From Anaerosacchariphilus polymeriproducens (GTDB lineage Bacteria; Bacillota; Clostridia; Lachnospirales; Lachnospiraceae), in contig NZ_QRCT01000013.1 of NCBI RefSeq assembly GCF_003363435.1, forward strand, positions 1 through 64,000: DNA of 64,000 nt, given 5' to 3'. The position numbers and the translations under genes were made by a program. Below are positions 1 through 8,619 of this stretch, piece by piece. The stretch's first letter is position 1. Each line of letters begins with the position of its first letter. A model generated the notes under the pieces. That model saw nothing but the letters and a program-made list of their open reading frames with translations, was not told where the DNA came from and made no database searches.

Positions 1-35
1 GTTTTTTCACAGCCCCTTTATTATTTGAATCTCTA

Positions 36-2009
36 TTAATTTACTATTTTATAATAAGCTTTTGCAGTCATACTATAAACCAATGTGTAAATTACAGCAA
101 ATACCAGTACACATGATATCGTACAAGTGATAAACAATGACGTATTAAACAAATTCATAAGGAATAATATCTTATTTAATATTTTAAAGGCAAAAGCTAC
201 ATGAATTGCTGCCATAACTAATGGAATGAAAAATACCATGACGATTTGACTTTTAATCGTATTTCTTACCTCAGATTTGCTCATACCTACCTTCTGCATA
301 ATAGTATAACGCTCTTTATCATCATACCCTTCTGAAATCTGTTTATAATAAATAATAAGGACTGTTGCCATCATAAATGATGTTCCTAAAAAAACTCCAA
401 TAAACAACAGACTACCATACATAGCTTTAAATTCAACTCTATTTTCTTCTCTAAATTCAATATATGCCGTTACATCTTTCGATTCTTTTATTTTCGTTTT
501 TATTTCTTGTACATAATCAGCATATCTCTCCATTTTAGGGTCTAAATTATATACATAAGAATGCTTGATACTTGAATCCGGCTTCTTAGCATCATTTGCT
601 GGACCTGCGATTTCTTTTACTGTATCAATATCCTTTACGACCAAATAATAACTATCCAGGAGTCTTGTTGTTGAATCCCCAGGTATTGGCATAGAGCCCA
701 CCTGTTCTTTTATTTGATATGTTTTACCTGCAATTGAGACTTTATCGAATTTATAATCCTTTTTATATGAATGAAATAATATTTCATTATCATTTAATGC
801 TTTCTTGGTTCCCAAAAGTCGATTATAATCATCTAATGTGTAAATCTCTACTAATGACGATTTATTATTATAAACATTCTCTATCTTTTTAAATGTTGTT
901 CCGTTTTTATTTATTAACATACTTCCTGTAGAATATGATTTTAAATCTGATACTTTTACATTATATTTTTTATTTACCTCTTCTATCATTCTATTTAATT
1001 TTTCATTATTCTCATTTGAAATATAAGATTGATTTATCTGCACTTCATATGGATAACGGAATTTTAATTCATCTTCTATTCCCAAAAACAATGAGACCGT
1101 AGTTGATAGAATAACAAGAACCGTTGTACTTAAGATACAAATATTGGATAGACCTACGGCATTCTGCTTCATACGGTATATCATACCGGATACACTTGTA
1201 AAATGATTCGTTTGATAATAAAACTTCTTATTTTTCTTCATTATTTTTAAAATTACGATACTACCGGCAACAAACAAACAGTGTGTTCCAATCATTACCA
1301 TTATGACTGCAATTAGAAATAAGAAAATAGAATCTATTGGAGACTCGGTAGTAAGTGCAATATAATACGCTCCTGCTAAGGAGGCAAGCCCTACTAGTGC
1401 TATTAACCATCTTGTCTTAGGTTCTTTTTCTCCATGTTGCCCACCATGTAATAATTCAATAGGATTTGTTAATCTTATTTGTAAAAAGTTATACAGTAAT
1501 GCTGCTGCAAAAATTCCTGTAAATAGTACAAAAGTATACAGTATCGCTTTCATAGAAATGATATACTTTAAAAAAACAACATTACCTAATATTTTAAGAA
1601 ATAGAAGAAATAATAATTTACTAAATACTGCACCTAAAATTAGTCCTAGCACAACACTAAATAAACCTACTACAATGGTTTCTAACATAAGTACTTTACC
1701 AATATGCTTTTTTTCCATACCTAATATATTATATAAACCTAACTCTTTTTTCCTATTTTTTATAAGAAAACTATTCGTATAGAATAAAAAGATAGCAGAA
1801 AATATTCCTACAACATAATTACCAAATCCTAAAACCGTTTTTACACTAGCTCCACCTCGAATTTTATCAAAACCACTAGTGTTAGAAATATTACATAAAA
1901 TATAAAATACAATAATCATACCTATACTGGTTAAAATATAAGGAATATAAGTTTTAGAATTTTTCTTAATATTTGTCCACGCAAGTTTCAGATAAAAAAG
2001 ACTATTCAT
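36..2009 (-). CDS. BceB-type ABC transporter permease (FtsX fold)
   Basis: Membrane subunit of a peptide-detoxification ABC transporter. The 657-residue product matches the usual BceB length (about 650). It has about ten hydrophobic segments and one large polar region, roughly residues 310-535, between central helices; in this family that extracellular domain recognises antimicrobial peptides. FtsX-like membrane segments flank it. The start chosen is the ATG at 2009, which has GGAGGTG eight bases upstream; an in-frame GTG nine bases further upstream overlaps that ribosome site. The gene overlaps the end of the ATPase gene by 8 bp, so the two are translationally coupled. With the upstream histidine kinase and response regulator it forms a BceRS-BceAB module. 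The particular peptide sensed cannot be read from the sequence. Confidence 0.9.
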   Translation of the reverse strand: MNSLFYLKLAWTNIKKNSKTYIPYILTSIGMIIVFYILCNISNTSGFDKIRGGASVKTVLGFGNYVVGIFSAIFLFYTNSFLIKNRKKELGLYNILGMEKKHIGKVLMLETIVVGLFSVVLGLILGAVFSKLLFLLFLKILGNVVFLKYIISMKAILYTFVLFTGIFAAALLYNFLQIRLTNPIELLHGGQHGEKEPKTRWLIALVGLASLAGAYYIALTTESPIDSIFLFLIAVIMVMIGTHCLFVAGSIVILKIMKKNKKFYYQTNHFTSVSGMIYRMKQNAVGLSNICILSTTVLVILSTTVSLFLGIEDELKFRYPYEVQINQSYISNENNEKLNRMIEEVNKKYNVKVSDLKSYSTGSMLINKNGTTFKKIENVYNNKSSLVEIYTLDDYNRLLGTKKALNDNEILFHSYKKDYKFDKVSIAGKTYQIKEQVGSMPIPGDSTTRLLDSYYLVVKDIDTVKEIAGPANDAKKPDSSIKHSYVYNLDPKMERYADYVQEIKTKIKESKDVTAYIEFREENRVEFKAMYGSLLFIGVFLGTSFMMATVLIIYYKQISEGYDDKERYTIMQKVGMSKSEVRNTIKSQIVMVFFIPLVMAAIHVAFAFKILNKILFLMNLFNTSLFITCTISCVLVFAVIYTLVYSMTAKAYYKIVN

Positions 2010-2769
2010 CCTTATCACCTCCGGCAGAAATCAATGTTAATGTATCAGATATCTTTTGATACAACTCATCATTTGTTGCATTTCCTCTATACAATTGGTG
2101 AAATACTTCTCCATCTTTGATAAAGAGTACTCTTCCGGCATGACTTGCGGCTCTGATACTATGCGTTACCATTAATATGGTCTGTCCACTTTTATTTACT
2201 TCTTTAAATATCTTCAACAATTGGCCCGAAGCTTTTGAATCCAAAGCTCCTGTTGGTTCATCTGCTAATAATATTTTTGGATTCGTAATTAATGCTCTTG
2301 CAACCGCTGCTCTCTGTTTTTGACCTCCTGATATTTCATAAGGATATTTTGCTAGAATATCTTCAATTCCCAATTTATTTGCTATAGGTTGTAATTTTCT
2401 ATACATTTCATCATAATGTTTACCTGCCAATACCAACGGTAAAAAAATGTTATCTTTGATAGAAAAAGTATCTAAAAGATTAAAGTCCTGAAATACAAAA
2501 CCCAAGTTATCTCTACGAAATGCTGCTATTTCTTTTTCTTTTATCGTTACCATATCTTTTCCGTCCAGTACGACTTCTCCACTGGTAGGTTTATCCAAAG
2601 ATGCAAGTATATTTAATAACGTTGTCTTTCCAGCTCCGGATTCCCCCATAATTGCTACATATTCTCCTTCTTCCACAGAAAAATTAACATCCGTCAAAGC
2701 GGTTACTTTATTTCCTCCAAATCTGGTGGTATATATTTTTTTTACTTTTCTTACGTCTAAAATATCCAT
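2002..2769 (-). CDS. BceA-type ABC transporter ATP-binding protein
   Basis: Cytoplasmic ATPase that powers the adjacent BceB-type permease. The 255-residue protein has a Walker A motif (GESGAGKTT), a signature motif (SGGQKQRAAVARAL), Walker B (LLADEPTGALDS) and the H-loop (VTHS), so it should be active. The start at 2769 is preferred because AAAGGGAAGGAA lies just upstream; a possible ATG ten codons earlier has no ribosome site. LolD/BceA-like ATPases are very similar to one another, but the fused layout with a 657-residue permease and an intramembrane-sensing kinase points to peptide resistance rather than lipoprotein export. Confidence 0.93.
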   Translation of the reverse strand: MDILDVRKVKKIYTTRFGGNKVTALTDVNFSVEEGEYVAIMGESGAGKTTLLNILASLDKPTSGEVVLDGKDMVTIKEKEIAAFRRDNLGFVFQDFNLLDTFSIKDNIFLPLVLAGKHYDEMYRKLQPIANKLGIEDILAKYPYEISGGQKQRAAVARALITNPKILLADEPTGALDSKASGQLLKIFKEVNKSGQTILMVTHSIRAASHAGRVLFIKDGEVFHQLYRGNATNDELYQKISDTLTLISAGGDKDE

Positions 2770-2810
2770 TTTTATTTCCTTCCCTTTTTTATATTTCATT
2801 TGTTACTAAC

Positions 2811-2883
2811 AGTATAAGAAAAAAAGAAATGTACTGCCATAACTTTGACTTACATTTCTCCTTTTAACCTTACATTTTTGTAA
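2811..2883 (-). promoter_or_regulatory. BceR-type operator and promoter of the bceAB pair
   Basis: At 2870-2883 the sequence reads TTACA-N4-TGTAA, an exact match to the inverted repeat I know for BceR-like regulators (TNACA-N4-TGTAA). A -10 box TATACT (minus strand, 2811-2816) lies about 60 bp downstream with only a weak -35, as expected for an activated promoter. The ATPase gene starts 42 bp further on. The operator sits directly after the kinase stop codon, so the transporter genes have their own regulated promoter. Confidence 0.65.
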
Positions 2884-2885
2884 CA

Positions 2886-3878
2886 TTACTCTTTTATCGT
2901 CTCATCACTCGATAAGTCAATCTTCACCTTGGTCCCAAAAGCTGGTTTTGATTCTATTTTAATTTTATGTGACAGCTTGTCCAATACTTTTTTGCACAAG
3001 TACAATCCAAGTCCGGTAGACTTCTTGTAATTCCTTCCATTGTATCCTGTAAACCCACGTTCAAATACCCGAGGTAAATCCTCTTCTTGAATACCAATTC
3101 CCGTATCTTCAATCACTAAGATATCTTTATTCTGCACATAAATTGATATAGTTCCATTCGCTGTATACTTTATGGCATTGGATAAAATCTGTTCCACAAC
3201 AAAAGAAAGCCATTTTTTATCCGTTAAAACGATTGCATTCGTATCATTGAAAACTAGTTTTAATTTCTTTGCTATAAAAACTGTAGAATATTTTCGAATT
3301 GCACTTTTAAGTACCTCATCCAATAAAATCTTTTCTAATTTTAAATCTGAATTCATTGTATCTAATCGTAAGTAAGATAGAACCATTTCTACATATTGTT
3401 CAATTTTGAACAATTCTACTCTAAGATCTTTATAGCCTTCCCCTTCTTTTGATTGTAACAATATACTCATTGCAGCTATCGGGGTTTTAATCTGATGTGC
3501 CCACATAGTGTAGTAATCAATCATATCTTTATCATCGATTGCCTTTTGTAATTCAAGTGAATTTCTTAATTCAAATAAGTTTGTTATTAAATTTTGATAG
3601 TCTTCTTCAAGCAAATCCGCTGGTACCGGCAAACGGTCAATCGATATATCAATCTCTTTTAAAGCAATAACTAAAGCCATATGTTTTCTATAAAAAAGAT
3701 AAAAATCCACACATGTATAAAGTAATCCTATGATGCCACAAAGCTCAAATGCATATAAAACAACATCTGTCTTTTCTCGATTTAAATAAAATACGACAAC
3801 ACAGATAAAAAAATTTATAAGAAACATTATGATTGATTTTATATGTAACTTGAAATAACTTCCTAATAATTTTTTCAT
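2886..3878 (-). CDS. Intramembrane-sensing histidine kinase (BceS-type)
   Basis: Membrane sensor kinase of 330 residues. Two transmembrane helices (about residues 13-31 and 37-60) are separated by only a few residues, so there is no extracellular sensor domain; this is the hallmark of BceS-like kinases, which read the flux of their partner transporter. The phospho-acceptor motif is WAHQIKTPIAAM (His near residue 130), followed by an HATPase_c domain with an N box (EQILSNAIKY), DTGIGI and GLGLYL. The start overlaps the response-regulator stop codon (ATGA). Partner genes are the regulator upstream and BceAB downstream. Confidence 0.9.
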   Translation of the reverse strand: MKKLLGSYFKLHIKSIIMFLINFFICVVVFYLNREKTDVVLYAFELCGIIGLLYTCVDFYLFYRKHMALVIALKEIDISIDRLPVPADLLEEDYQNLITNLFELRNSLELQKAIDDKDMIDYYTMWAHQIKTPIAAMSILLQSKEGEGYKDLRVELFKIEQYVEMVLSYLRLDTMNSDLKLEKILLDEVLKSAIRKYSTVFIAKKLKLVFNDTNAIVLTDKKWLSFVVEQILSNAIKYTANGTISIYVQNKDILVIEDTGIGIQEEDLPRVFERGFTGYNGRNYKKSTGLGLYLCKKVLDKLSHKIKIESKPAFGTKVKIDLSSDETIKE

Positions 3879-4546
3879 TCTATTATATATCCAATTCCTT
3901 TTCTTGTTAAAATAAATTCTTCTAATCCAAGACCTGCTAATTTCTTCCGAAGTCTGGTGATATTCACCGTTAAAGTATTATCATCAATATAACTGTCATT
4001 TTCCCATAAGCGTGTCATAATAGCGTCCCGGGAAACCGTTTTTCCTATGTTCTCAAATAGAATTTGAAGAATTTTAAATTCATTTTTAGTTAATTCTATT
4101 TTTTGTTCTAGGTACATAAATGTATTATCACTTATATTAAGAAATGTCTGCTTGTGTTCCATGACATTTACTTGACCGGCAAATGCATAGCTCCTCCTCA
4201 ATATAGCCTGTACTTTAGCAGTTAACACATTCAAATCAAACGGCTTTGCTATAAAATCATCTGCACCTAAATTCATAGCCATTACAATGTTCATATTTTC
4301 AGAAGCTGAGGAAATGAAAATAATAGGCACCTTAGATACTTTTCGAATTTCATTGCACCAATGATATCCATTATAAAATGGTAACGATATGTCTAATAAC
4401 AAAAGTTGTGGGTCTAATTCTAAAAATTGTTCTACGATATTTTTAAAATCTGTTAAATATACAGCCTGATAGTCCCACTTTTGTAGATGAGAACATAATG
4501 TTTTGGCTATTGTTAAATCATCCTCGATTATTAAGATATTATACAT
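3875..4546 (-). CDS. OmpR-family response regulator (BceR-type)
   Basis: DNA-binding response regulator of 223 residues. The receiver domain has the acidic pair EDD near residue 9, the phospho-acceptor Asp in LLLDISLP (near residue 52) and the Lys in AKPFD (near residue 102). A C-terminal winged helix follows (about residues 130-222). The ATG is preceded by GGAGGG. It is first in the bceRS pair and overlaps the kinase start by 4 bp. A matching BceR box lies upstream of bceAB, supporting control of that pair. Confidence 0.92.
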   Translation of the reverse strand: MYNILIIEDDLTIAKTLCSHLQKWDYQAVYLTDFKNIVEQFLELDPQLLLLDISLPFYNGYHWCNEIRKVSKVPIIFISSASENMNIVMAMNLGADDFIAKPFDLNVLTAKVQAILRRSYAFAGQVNVMEHKQTFLNISDNTFMYLEQKIELTKNEFKILQILFENIGKTVSRDAIMTRLWENDSYIDDNTLTVNITRLRKKLAGLGLEEFILTRKGIGYIIE

Positions 4547-4580
4547 AATCCCTCCACGTTCAAGTATCTTCTTTCAATTA

Positions 4581-4609
4581 ATTATAAATGTAGTTTCCCA
4601 TCAATTCAA
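4581..4609 (-). promoter_or_regulatory. Sigma-A promoter of the bceRS pair
   Basis: On the minus strand TTGAAT (4604-4609) is separated by 17 bp from TATAAT (4581-4586), 35 bp upstream of the response-regulator ATG. Spacing and hexamers fit a constitutive housekeeping promoter. Confidence 0.7.
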
Positions 4610-4618
4610 CTTTTTTCT

Positions 4619-4652
4619 AAAAAAATAAAAGACATGGAGCATTTCCATATCT
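4619..4652 (-). terminator. Intrinsic terminator after the small acidic protein gene
   Basis: Minus-strand stem of nine pairs (AGATATGGA with TCCATGTCT, one G-U pair) around a 5-nt loop, followed by TTTTATTTTTTT. It separates the SOD/small-protein unit from bceRS. Confidence 0.75.
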
Positions 4653-4664
4653 TCTATTTCCACT

Positions 4665-4883
4665 TTATGGCTGAGTACCAAAAAATAATAATTCTTCATC
4701 ATCCGTTGCCGCTTCTTCCTCTTCTTCAGGTCCAAACAATTCTCCACCTGCAATTAAAGTTGATAATGATGCACCCAAATAATTAAACATTAAAGCCAGC
4801 TGAGCTGCTTCTTTGTCTGTACAGCATTCTACAATAGTACATGCTACAGAAGCAATTGTTAAGATACGTTCACATGAATTCAT
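4665..4883 (-). CDS. Small acidic protein, DUF6774-like
   Basis: Predicted 72-residue protein. It has a Cys-containing helical N-terminal half (starts MNSCERI, with a CC pair near residue 20) and a very acidic tail (EEEEEAATDDEE). It resembles small Lachnospiraceae proteins that I associate with DUF6774, whose function is unknown to me. The start at 4883 is chosen because AGAGGTGA precedes it; a longer reading would begin seven codons earlier. It follows the superoxide dismutase gene by 43 bp with no obvious promoter between them, so co-transcription is likely, and a terminator follows it. Confidence 0.65.
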   Translation of the reverse strand: MNSCERILTIASVACTIVECCTDKEAAQLALMFNYLGASLSTLIAGGELFGPEEEEEAATDDEELLFFGTQP

Positions 4884-4926
4884 TTCTTCACCTCTTTTAA
4901 TCAATTACTTAGATAAAACATCATCA

Positions 4927-5562
4927 CTAATAATAGTATTTATCATCCATCGCTAATGTTAATCTTCTTTCTACTTCAAACCAATTTATTAAATTCCACC
5001 AATTTTCAATATACTCTCTTCGTCGATGCTGATATTCTAAATAATATGCATGTTCCCACACATCACATACAAGTATAGGAATACCTCCCCATTGTGTTAA
5101 ATTCTGATGCTTACCTGCCTGTAGTATCTCCAATCTTCTCCAAACTGGATGCCATATTAAAACCCCCCAGCCGGAACCTTCCACTTTTTCACATGCATTT
5201 ATAAATTGTTCCTTCCAAGCATAATAATTTCCAAAATAACTAATTATTTGATTTAATGTTTCTACACCGGGTCGTCCTCCTGTTCCAACAGGAGTCATAA
5301 TTGTCCAAAAGATACTATGTAAAATATGTCCAGAACCATTATATGCAAGCTCATTTTCCCAATACTTGATATATTTAAAATCTCCTAATGCACGTGCATC
5401 AACTAAACTTAATTCAGCTTTATTCAAATTGTCAACATATGACTTATGTAGTATATCATGATGAATCCTTAATCCTTCTTCACTAATTATTGGTTCCAGT
5501 GAATTATACTGATATGTTAGTGGCGGCAGCTTATGTTGACCTGGCGGTACCATATATTCCAT
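4927..5562 (-). CDS. sodA: Fe/Mn superoxide dismutase
   Basis: Converts superoxide to oxygen and hydrogen peroxide. The 211-residue product keeps all four metal ligands: His in GLRIHHD, His in GSGHILHSIFW, and Asp and His in VCDVWEHAYYLEYQ. The N-terminal MVPPGQHKLPPL and the Tyr-rich end (KYYY) resemble clostridial SODs found on spore coats; that localisation is inference. The start at 5562 has AAAGGAG upstream; 25 extra in-frame codons further up have no ribosome site. It is divergent from a PBP-domain regulator and is followed by a small acidic protein gene. Confidence 0.92.
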   Translation of the reverse strand: MEYMVPPGQHKLPPLTYQYNSLEPIISEEGLRIHHDILHKSYVDNLNKAELSLVDARALGDFKYIKYWENELAYNGSGHILHSIFWTIMTPVGTGGRPGVETLNQIISYFGNYYAWKEQFINACEKVEGSGWGVLIWHPVWRRLEILQAGKHQNLTQWGGIPILVCDVWEHAYYLEYQHRRREYIENWWNLINWFEVERRLTLAMDDKYYY

Positions 5563-5649
5563 TTTTAATTCTCCTTTATTAAAATACTCTATAATAGTAT
5601 ATTCTCTATTAACATTATTGTTCCAATTTAAAACCAATATTGCATATGA

Positions 5650-5678
5650 TTGTATTTCTTTTTCTTTAATGCTATAAT
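5650..5678 (+). promoter_or_regulatory. Sigma-A promoter of the PBP-domain regulator
   Basis: TTGTAT (5650-5655), a 17-bp spacer and TATAAT (5673-5678) on the plus strand, 38 bp before the ATG of the regulator. It lies in the spacer shared with the divergent sodA gene. Confidence 0.65.
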
Positions 5679-5716
5679 TACGAAAAGATTTACAAAATAG
5701 TCATAAGGAGATTGTC

Positions 5717-6676
5717 ATGAGAGAAAATAAAGTACTTACCCCGGAAGAAGTGGCTGGTATTTTAAAAATTGCAAAGAATACTGTATATGAATTGATTAAA
5801 CGCGGAGAACTTACCGCCTATAAAGTTGGAAATAAAGTACGTGTTGACCAATCTGATCTAAACTATTATATCCAACGCAGTAAAGGTACATCTTCAAAAT
5901 CAATGCAGGTAAACTCCTCCAAAGATTTTCAAACATTCCCTATTCAATCCACTTTTACAACAAATAATGATTCACAGCTCATCTTATGCGGACAAGATCC
6001 ATCTTTAGATATCCTAGCCAACATAATACAGAATCATCCATTGGGTACACAGGTTCTGCGTTCCTATATAGGAAGTTTTTCCGGTCTGATTTCTCTTTAT
6101 TATGATCGATGTCAAATATCTGCATCTCATCTTTGGGATGGTGATAATGATATCTATAACGTACCATATATACGACGTTTACTACCAGGTATTCCATGTA
6201 TTATTCTTCGGATTGCAAAACGTACACTAGGTTTTTATGTCGCCTCAGGAAATCCTAAAAATATAGTACACTGGTCTGACTTAACTCGAGATGATATTAT
6301 AATGATAAACCGTGAAAAGGGTGCTGGTACTCGAGTTTTATTAGATGAAAATCTCAGACTACTTTCCATAGTTCCTCATAATATTAACGGTTATAACAAT
6401 GAAGAAACGTCTCATCTTTCGATTGCAAGCACCATTTCCAGAGGTATTGCAGATGTTGGTATGGGAAATCAAACCATTGCAAATAGTGTGCAAAATGTGG
6501 ATTTTATTCCACTCAAAACAGAGTGCTATGATATTGTTATTAAGAAAAATAGTTTAGACCAACCAATATTTCAACTAATCTATGACATTATCAATTCTAC
6601 CGAATACAAAAATGCCTTAATTGGTTTAGGTGGATATGATACCTCTGAAACTGGATTATTAGTAGCTGAAACATAA
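5717..6676 (+). CDS. HTH regulator with molybdate-type periplasmic-binding domain
   Basis: Predicted cytoplasmic regulator of 319 residues. Residues 1-50 form an excisionase-type winged helix (LTPEEVAGILKIAKNTVYEL). Residues about 85-310 resemble the periplasmic-binding fold of COG1910-type molybdate-binding regulators, but there is no signal peptide, so the fold is reused as an intracellular ligand sensor. The ligand could be molybdate, tungstate or another small molecule; the sequence does not settle it. AAGGAG precedes the ATG. It is divergent from sodA and convergent with a metal-type ABC operon, so either may be its target. Confidence 0.8.
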   Translation: MRENKVLTPEEVAGILKIAKNTVYELIKRGELTAYKVGNKVRVDQSDLNYYIQRSKGTSSKSMQVNSSKDFQTFPIQSTFTTNNDSQLILCGQDPSLDILANIIQNHPLGTQVLRSYIGSFSGLISLYYDRCQISASHLWDGDNDIYNVPYIRRLLPGIPCIILRIAKRTLGFYVASGNPKNIVHWSDLTRDDIIMINREKGAGTRVLLDENLRLLSIVPHNINGYNNEETSHLSIASTISRGIADVGMGNQTIANSVQNVDFIPLKTECYDIVIKKNSLDQPIFQLIYDIINSTEYKNALIGLGGYDTSETGLLVAET

Positions 6677-6733
6677 ATTTCTAAATTCAATTTTATTACT
6701 ATATTCCAAATATTTATTTACAACTAGGTGATG

Positions 6734-6784
6734 AGAGGCAAAGAAATCATTGTTCCCATATGAAACCGATTCTCTTTTGCCTCT
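6734..6784. repeat. Inverted repeat between convergent genes, possible terminator
   Basis: AGAGGCAAA (from 6734) pairs with TTTGCCTCT (to 6784) around a long imperfect stem-loop. No strong T-run follows on either strand, so termination is uncertain. It lies between the regulator and the oppositely oriented methyltransferase gene. Confidence 0.4.
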
Positions 6785-6821
6785 TCCACTTTTGACTTTT
6801 TCTGCTATCCAAATATATGAT

Positions 6822-7418
6822 TTATTTTTTTAATATAATCCAATAACCAGTTTCATCATTAATTATTTCATATGTATTTACTCTAGATTTTTCAACAATT
6901 TCTCTATAGTTTTTAATACGTCCTCTTCTTTCTTTTACCTTTAAGAGCCATGTCTCATCGATTTCCTGCATTTTAGAAGTAATTATCTTCTTTAACTCTT
7001 TAGTCCCAAATCCTCCTCCAATATAAGCACAGCCTCCCGGTTTTAAAACTCTGAAAATTTCATTCATTGCTTTTAATTTATCTTCCCAAAAAAACAAGGA
7101 ACCTCTACTAATGACTAAATCAAAATAATTTTCACGAAATGGCATGTCTTCTACATTACCATGACAAGTATATGCTCTTTCATTTAAATTTGCCTCTTCT
7201 ATTGTCTGTTCTGCAATTTTGAGAACTTCGGAATCTAAATCAAACAAACACAGTTTCATATTTGTTTTTTTTACAATTGACATTCCCAAATAACCAGGAC
7301 CACACCCAATATCTAAACATATTCCATTCTTATCTACATCCTGGTATTGTAATATTTGTTTTGCAATAACAGAGTATATTGGATAAAAAATATTTTTGGA
7401 AATATAAGAAAATTCCAT
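6822..7418 (-). CDS. Class I SAM-dependent methyltransferase
   Basis: Predicted 198-residue methyltransferase. The SAM site is clear: DIGCGPGYLG near residue 35, an acidic loop (LFDLDSE) and a mid-domain ISRGSLFFWED followed by LKPGGCAYIGGG. The substrate is not identifiable. The start at 7418 has AAAGGAG ten bases upstream; an upstream TTG would overlap that site. It is the last gene of a FecCDB-type ABC operon, 35 bp after the binding-protein gene, which suggests it modifies the imported metallophore or corrinoid-like ligand, or links uptake to a methylation reaction. That role is inference. Confidence 0.85.
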   Translation of the reverse strand: MEFSYISKNIFYPIYSVIAKQILQYQDVDKNGICLDIGCGPGYLGMSIVKKTNMKLCLFDLDSEVLKIAEQTIEEANLNERAYTCHGNVEDMPFRENYFDLVISRGSLFFWEDKLKAMNEIFRVLKPGGCAYIGGGFGTKELKKIITSKMQEIDETWLLKVKERRGRIKNYREIVEKSRVNTYEIINDETGYWIILKK

Positions 7419-7453
7419 TGTTTTCAAACTCCTTTCTTGCAACAATTATTCGG

Positions 7454-8593
7454 TTATCTGTTTCCTCTTTTTAATAAGCGGTCTATCTGAGCTTCTGTCA
7501 AATCATAAGAGTAATACAACTTATAAAATTTCTTGACCTCTTTCTTTAAATCATACTTAAATATTTCTGGGTATAGTATTTGTGCAGTCCATTTCAACCC
7601 AAGAATAGTATTTGCTGAAGGTGGTCGGTCAAACCAACTAAACGGTACGTTCGGAACTTCATATATATTTCCATTTTGTATGGCTCTTAAATTTTTCATA
7701 ACGGAATCATTTTGCATATAATCATAAGCAGCCTCAGTTTCGGTATGTCCTGTAATAATCAGATCCGGATTCCATTTAATTAGCTGCTCTACAGTCACTT
7801 CGGCTCTTCCATAACTACTTACTGGTTTCACATCTGCAACATTAATTCCTCCTACCAAATCCAACACTTGGGTATGAGGAGAGCCAGCTGGGTCTGTCTG
7901 AAGTCCTGTGGATGTTTCTGCATAATAAACTCTAATCTTATCTTTTTGTGGTATATCCTTTACTTTTTTCTTAACTTCTGATAATGTCATAGACACATAA
8001 TTTCCCAATTCGTCTGTTCTATCCCTTTGATCTAATAAATCTCCTAAAAATTTGTAACTTTTATCCATCGATTTTAAATCAACGCCAACAAAAACAACTG
8101 GTATTCCTAATTTTTTTTGAAGATTGTCCGAAAAATCAACGGTTTTATCTACAATCGTCCCTGCATTTATAATAATATCAGGTTTTACTTTTGCAATTTC
8201 TTCCATATTCCCATTATTCCCTTGCCCAAACCAACCTCCTAATACAGGAAGACTTGTAAATGAAGATGGCATAAATTCTTTTACATTATCACTCAATTCA
8301 TAATTTAAACCTGCTAATAAGTTTGGAGAAATTGTATAAGTAATAATTGTACCTACTGGGCTTGTACAGTATACCTTTTTAATATTTTTTGGCACTTCCA
8401 CAGTCCTATCTGCCATATCAATCACAACCTTTGTTTCCTTTGTCTGCAATTCCTCTTCTGTTTTTGTTTTGTTTTTTCTTTCTATCTTGGACTCTGTATT
8501 TAAAGTTTCACTCGTTTCTTTTCCACATCCAAAACATAGTAATATTAAAAATACGATTATTATAAATATTCCTTTTCTAAAAATTATTTTCAT
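7454..8593 (-). CDS. Periplasmic-binding lipoprotein of a FecBCD-type ABC transporter
   Basis: Extracellular substrate-binding protein of the Fe-siderophore/cobalamin/molybdate class (PF01497 type), 379 residues. It has a lipoprotein signal peptide ending near the Cys of LCFGCGKE (about residue 23), then a Lys/Glu-rich linker, then two lobes: a VYCTSPVGTIITY segment and a later DLIITGHTE segment. The start at 8593 has AAGGAGG nearby. It follows the ATPase gene by 26 bp. The ligand is unknown: FecB-like proteins bind iron chelates, corrinoids, or in some cases oxyanions such as molybdate. Confidence 0.88.
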   Translation of the reverse strand: MKIIFRKGIFIIIVFLILLCFGCGKETSETLNTESKIERKNKTKTEEELQTKETKVVIDMADRTVEVPKNIKKVYCTSPVGTIITYTISPNLLAGLNYELSDNVKEFMPSSFTSLPVLGGWFGQGNNGNMEEIAKVKPDIIINAGTIVDKTVDFSDNLQKKLGIPVVFVGVDLKSMDKSYKFLGDLLDQRDRTDELGNYVSMTLSEVKKKVKDIPQKDKIRVYYAETSTGLQTDPAGSPHTQVLDLVGGINVADVKPVSSYGRAEVTVEQLIKWNPDLIITGHTETEAAYDYMQNDSVMKNLRAIQNGNIYEVPNVPFSWFDRPPSANTILGLKWTAQILYPEIFKYDLKKEVKKFYKLYYSYDLTEAQIDRLLKRGNR

Positions 8594-8619
8594 GATTTCA
8601 TCCTCCTTAAATATTAAAT

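Noticed and set aside
1-35. Possible terminator after the BceB gene
   Set aside because: GGGGCTGTG with a following A-run on the minus strand looks like one arm of a hairpin, but the other arm would lie outside the window.
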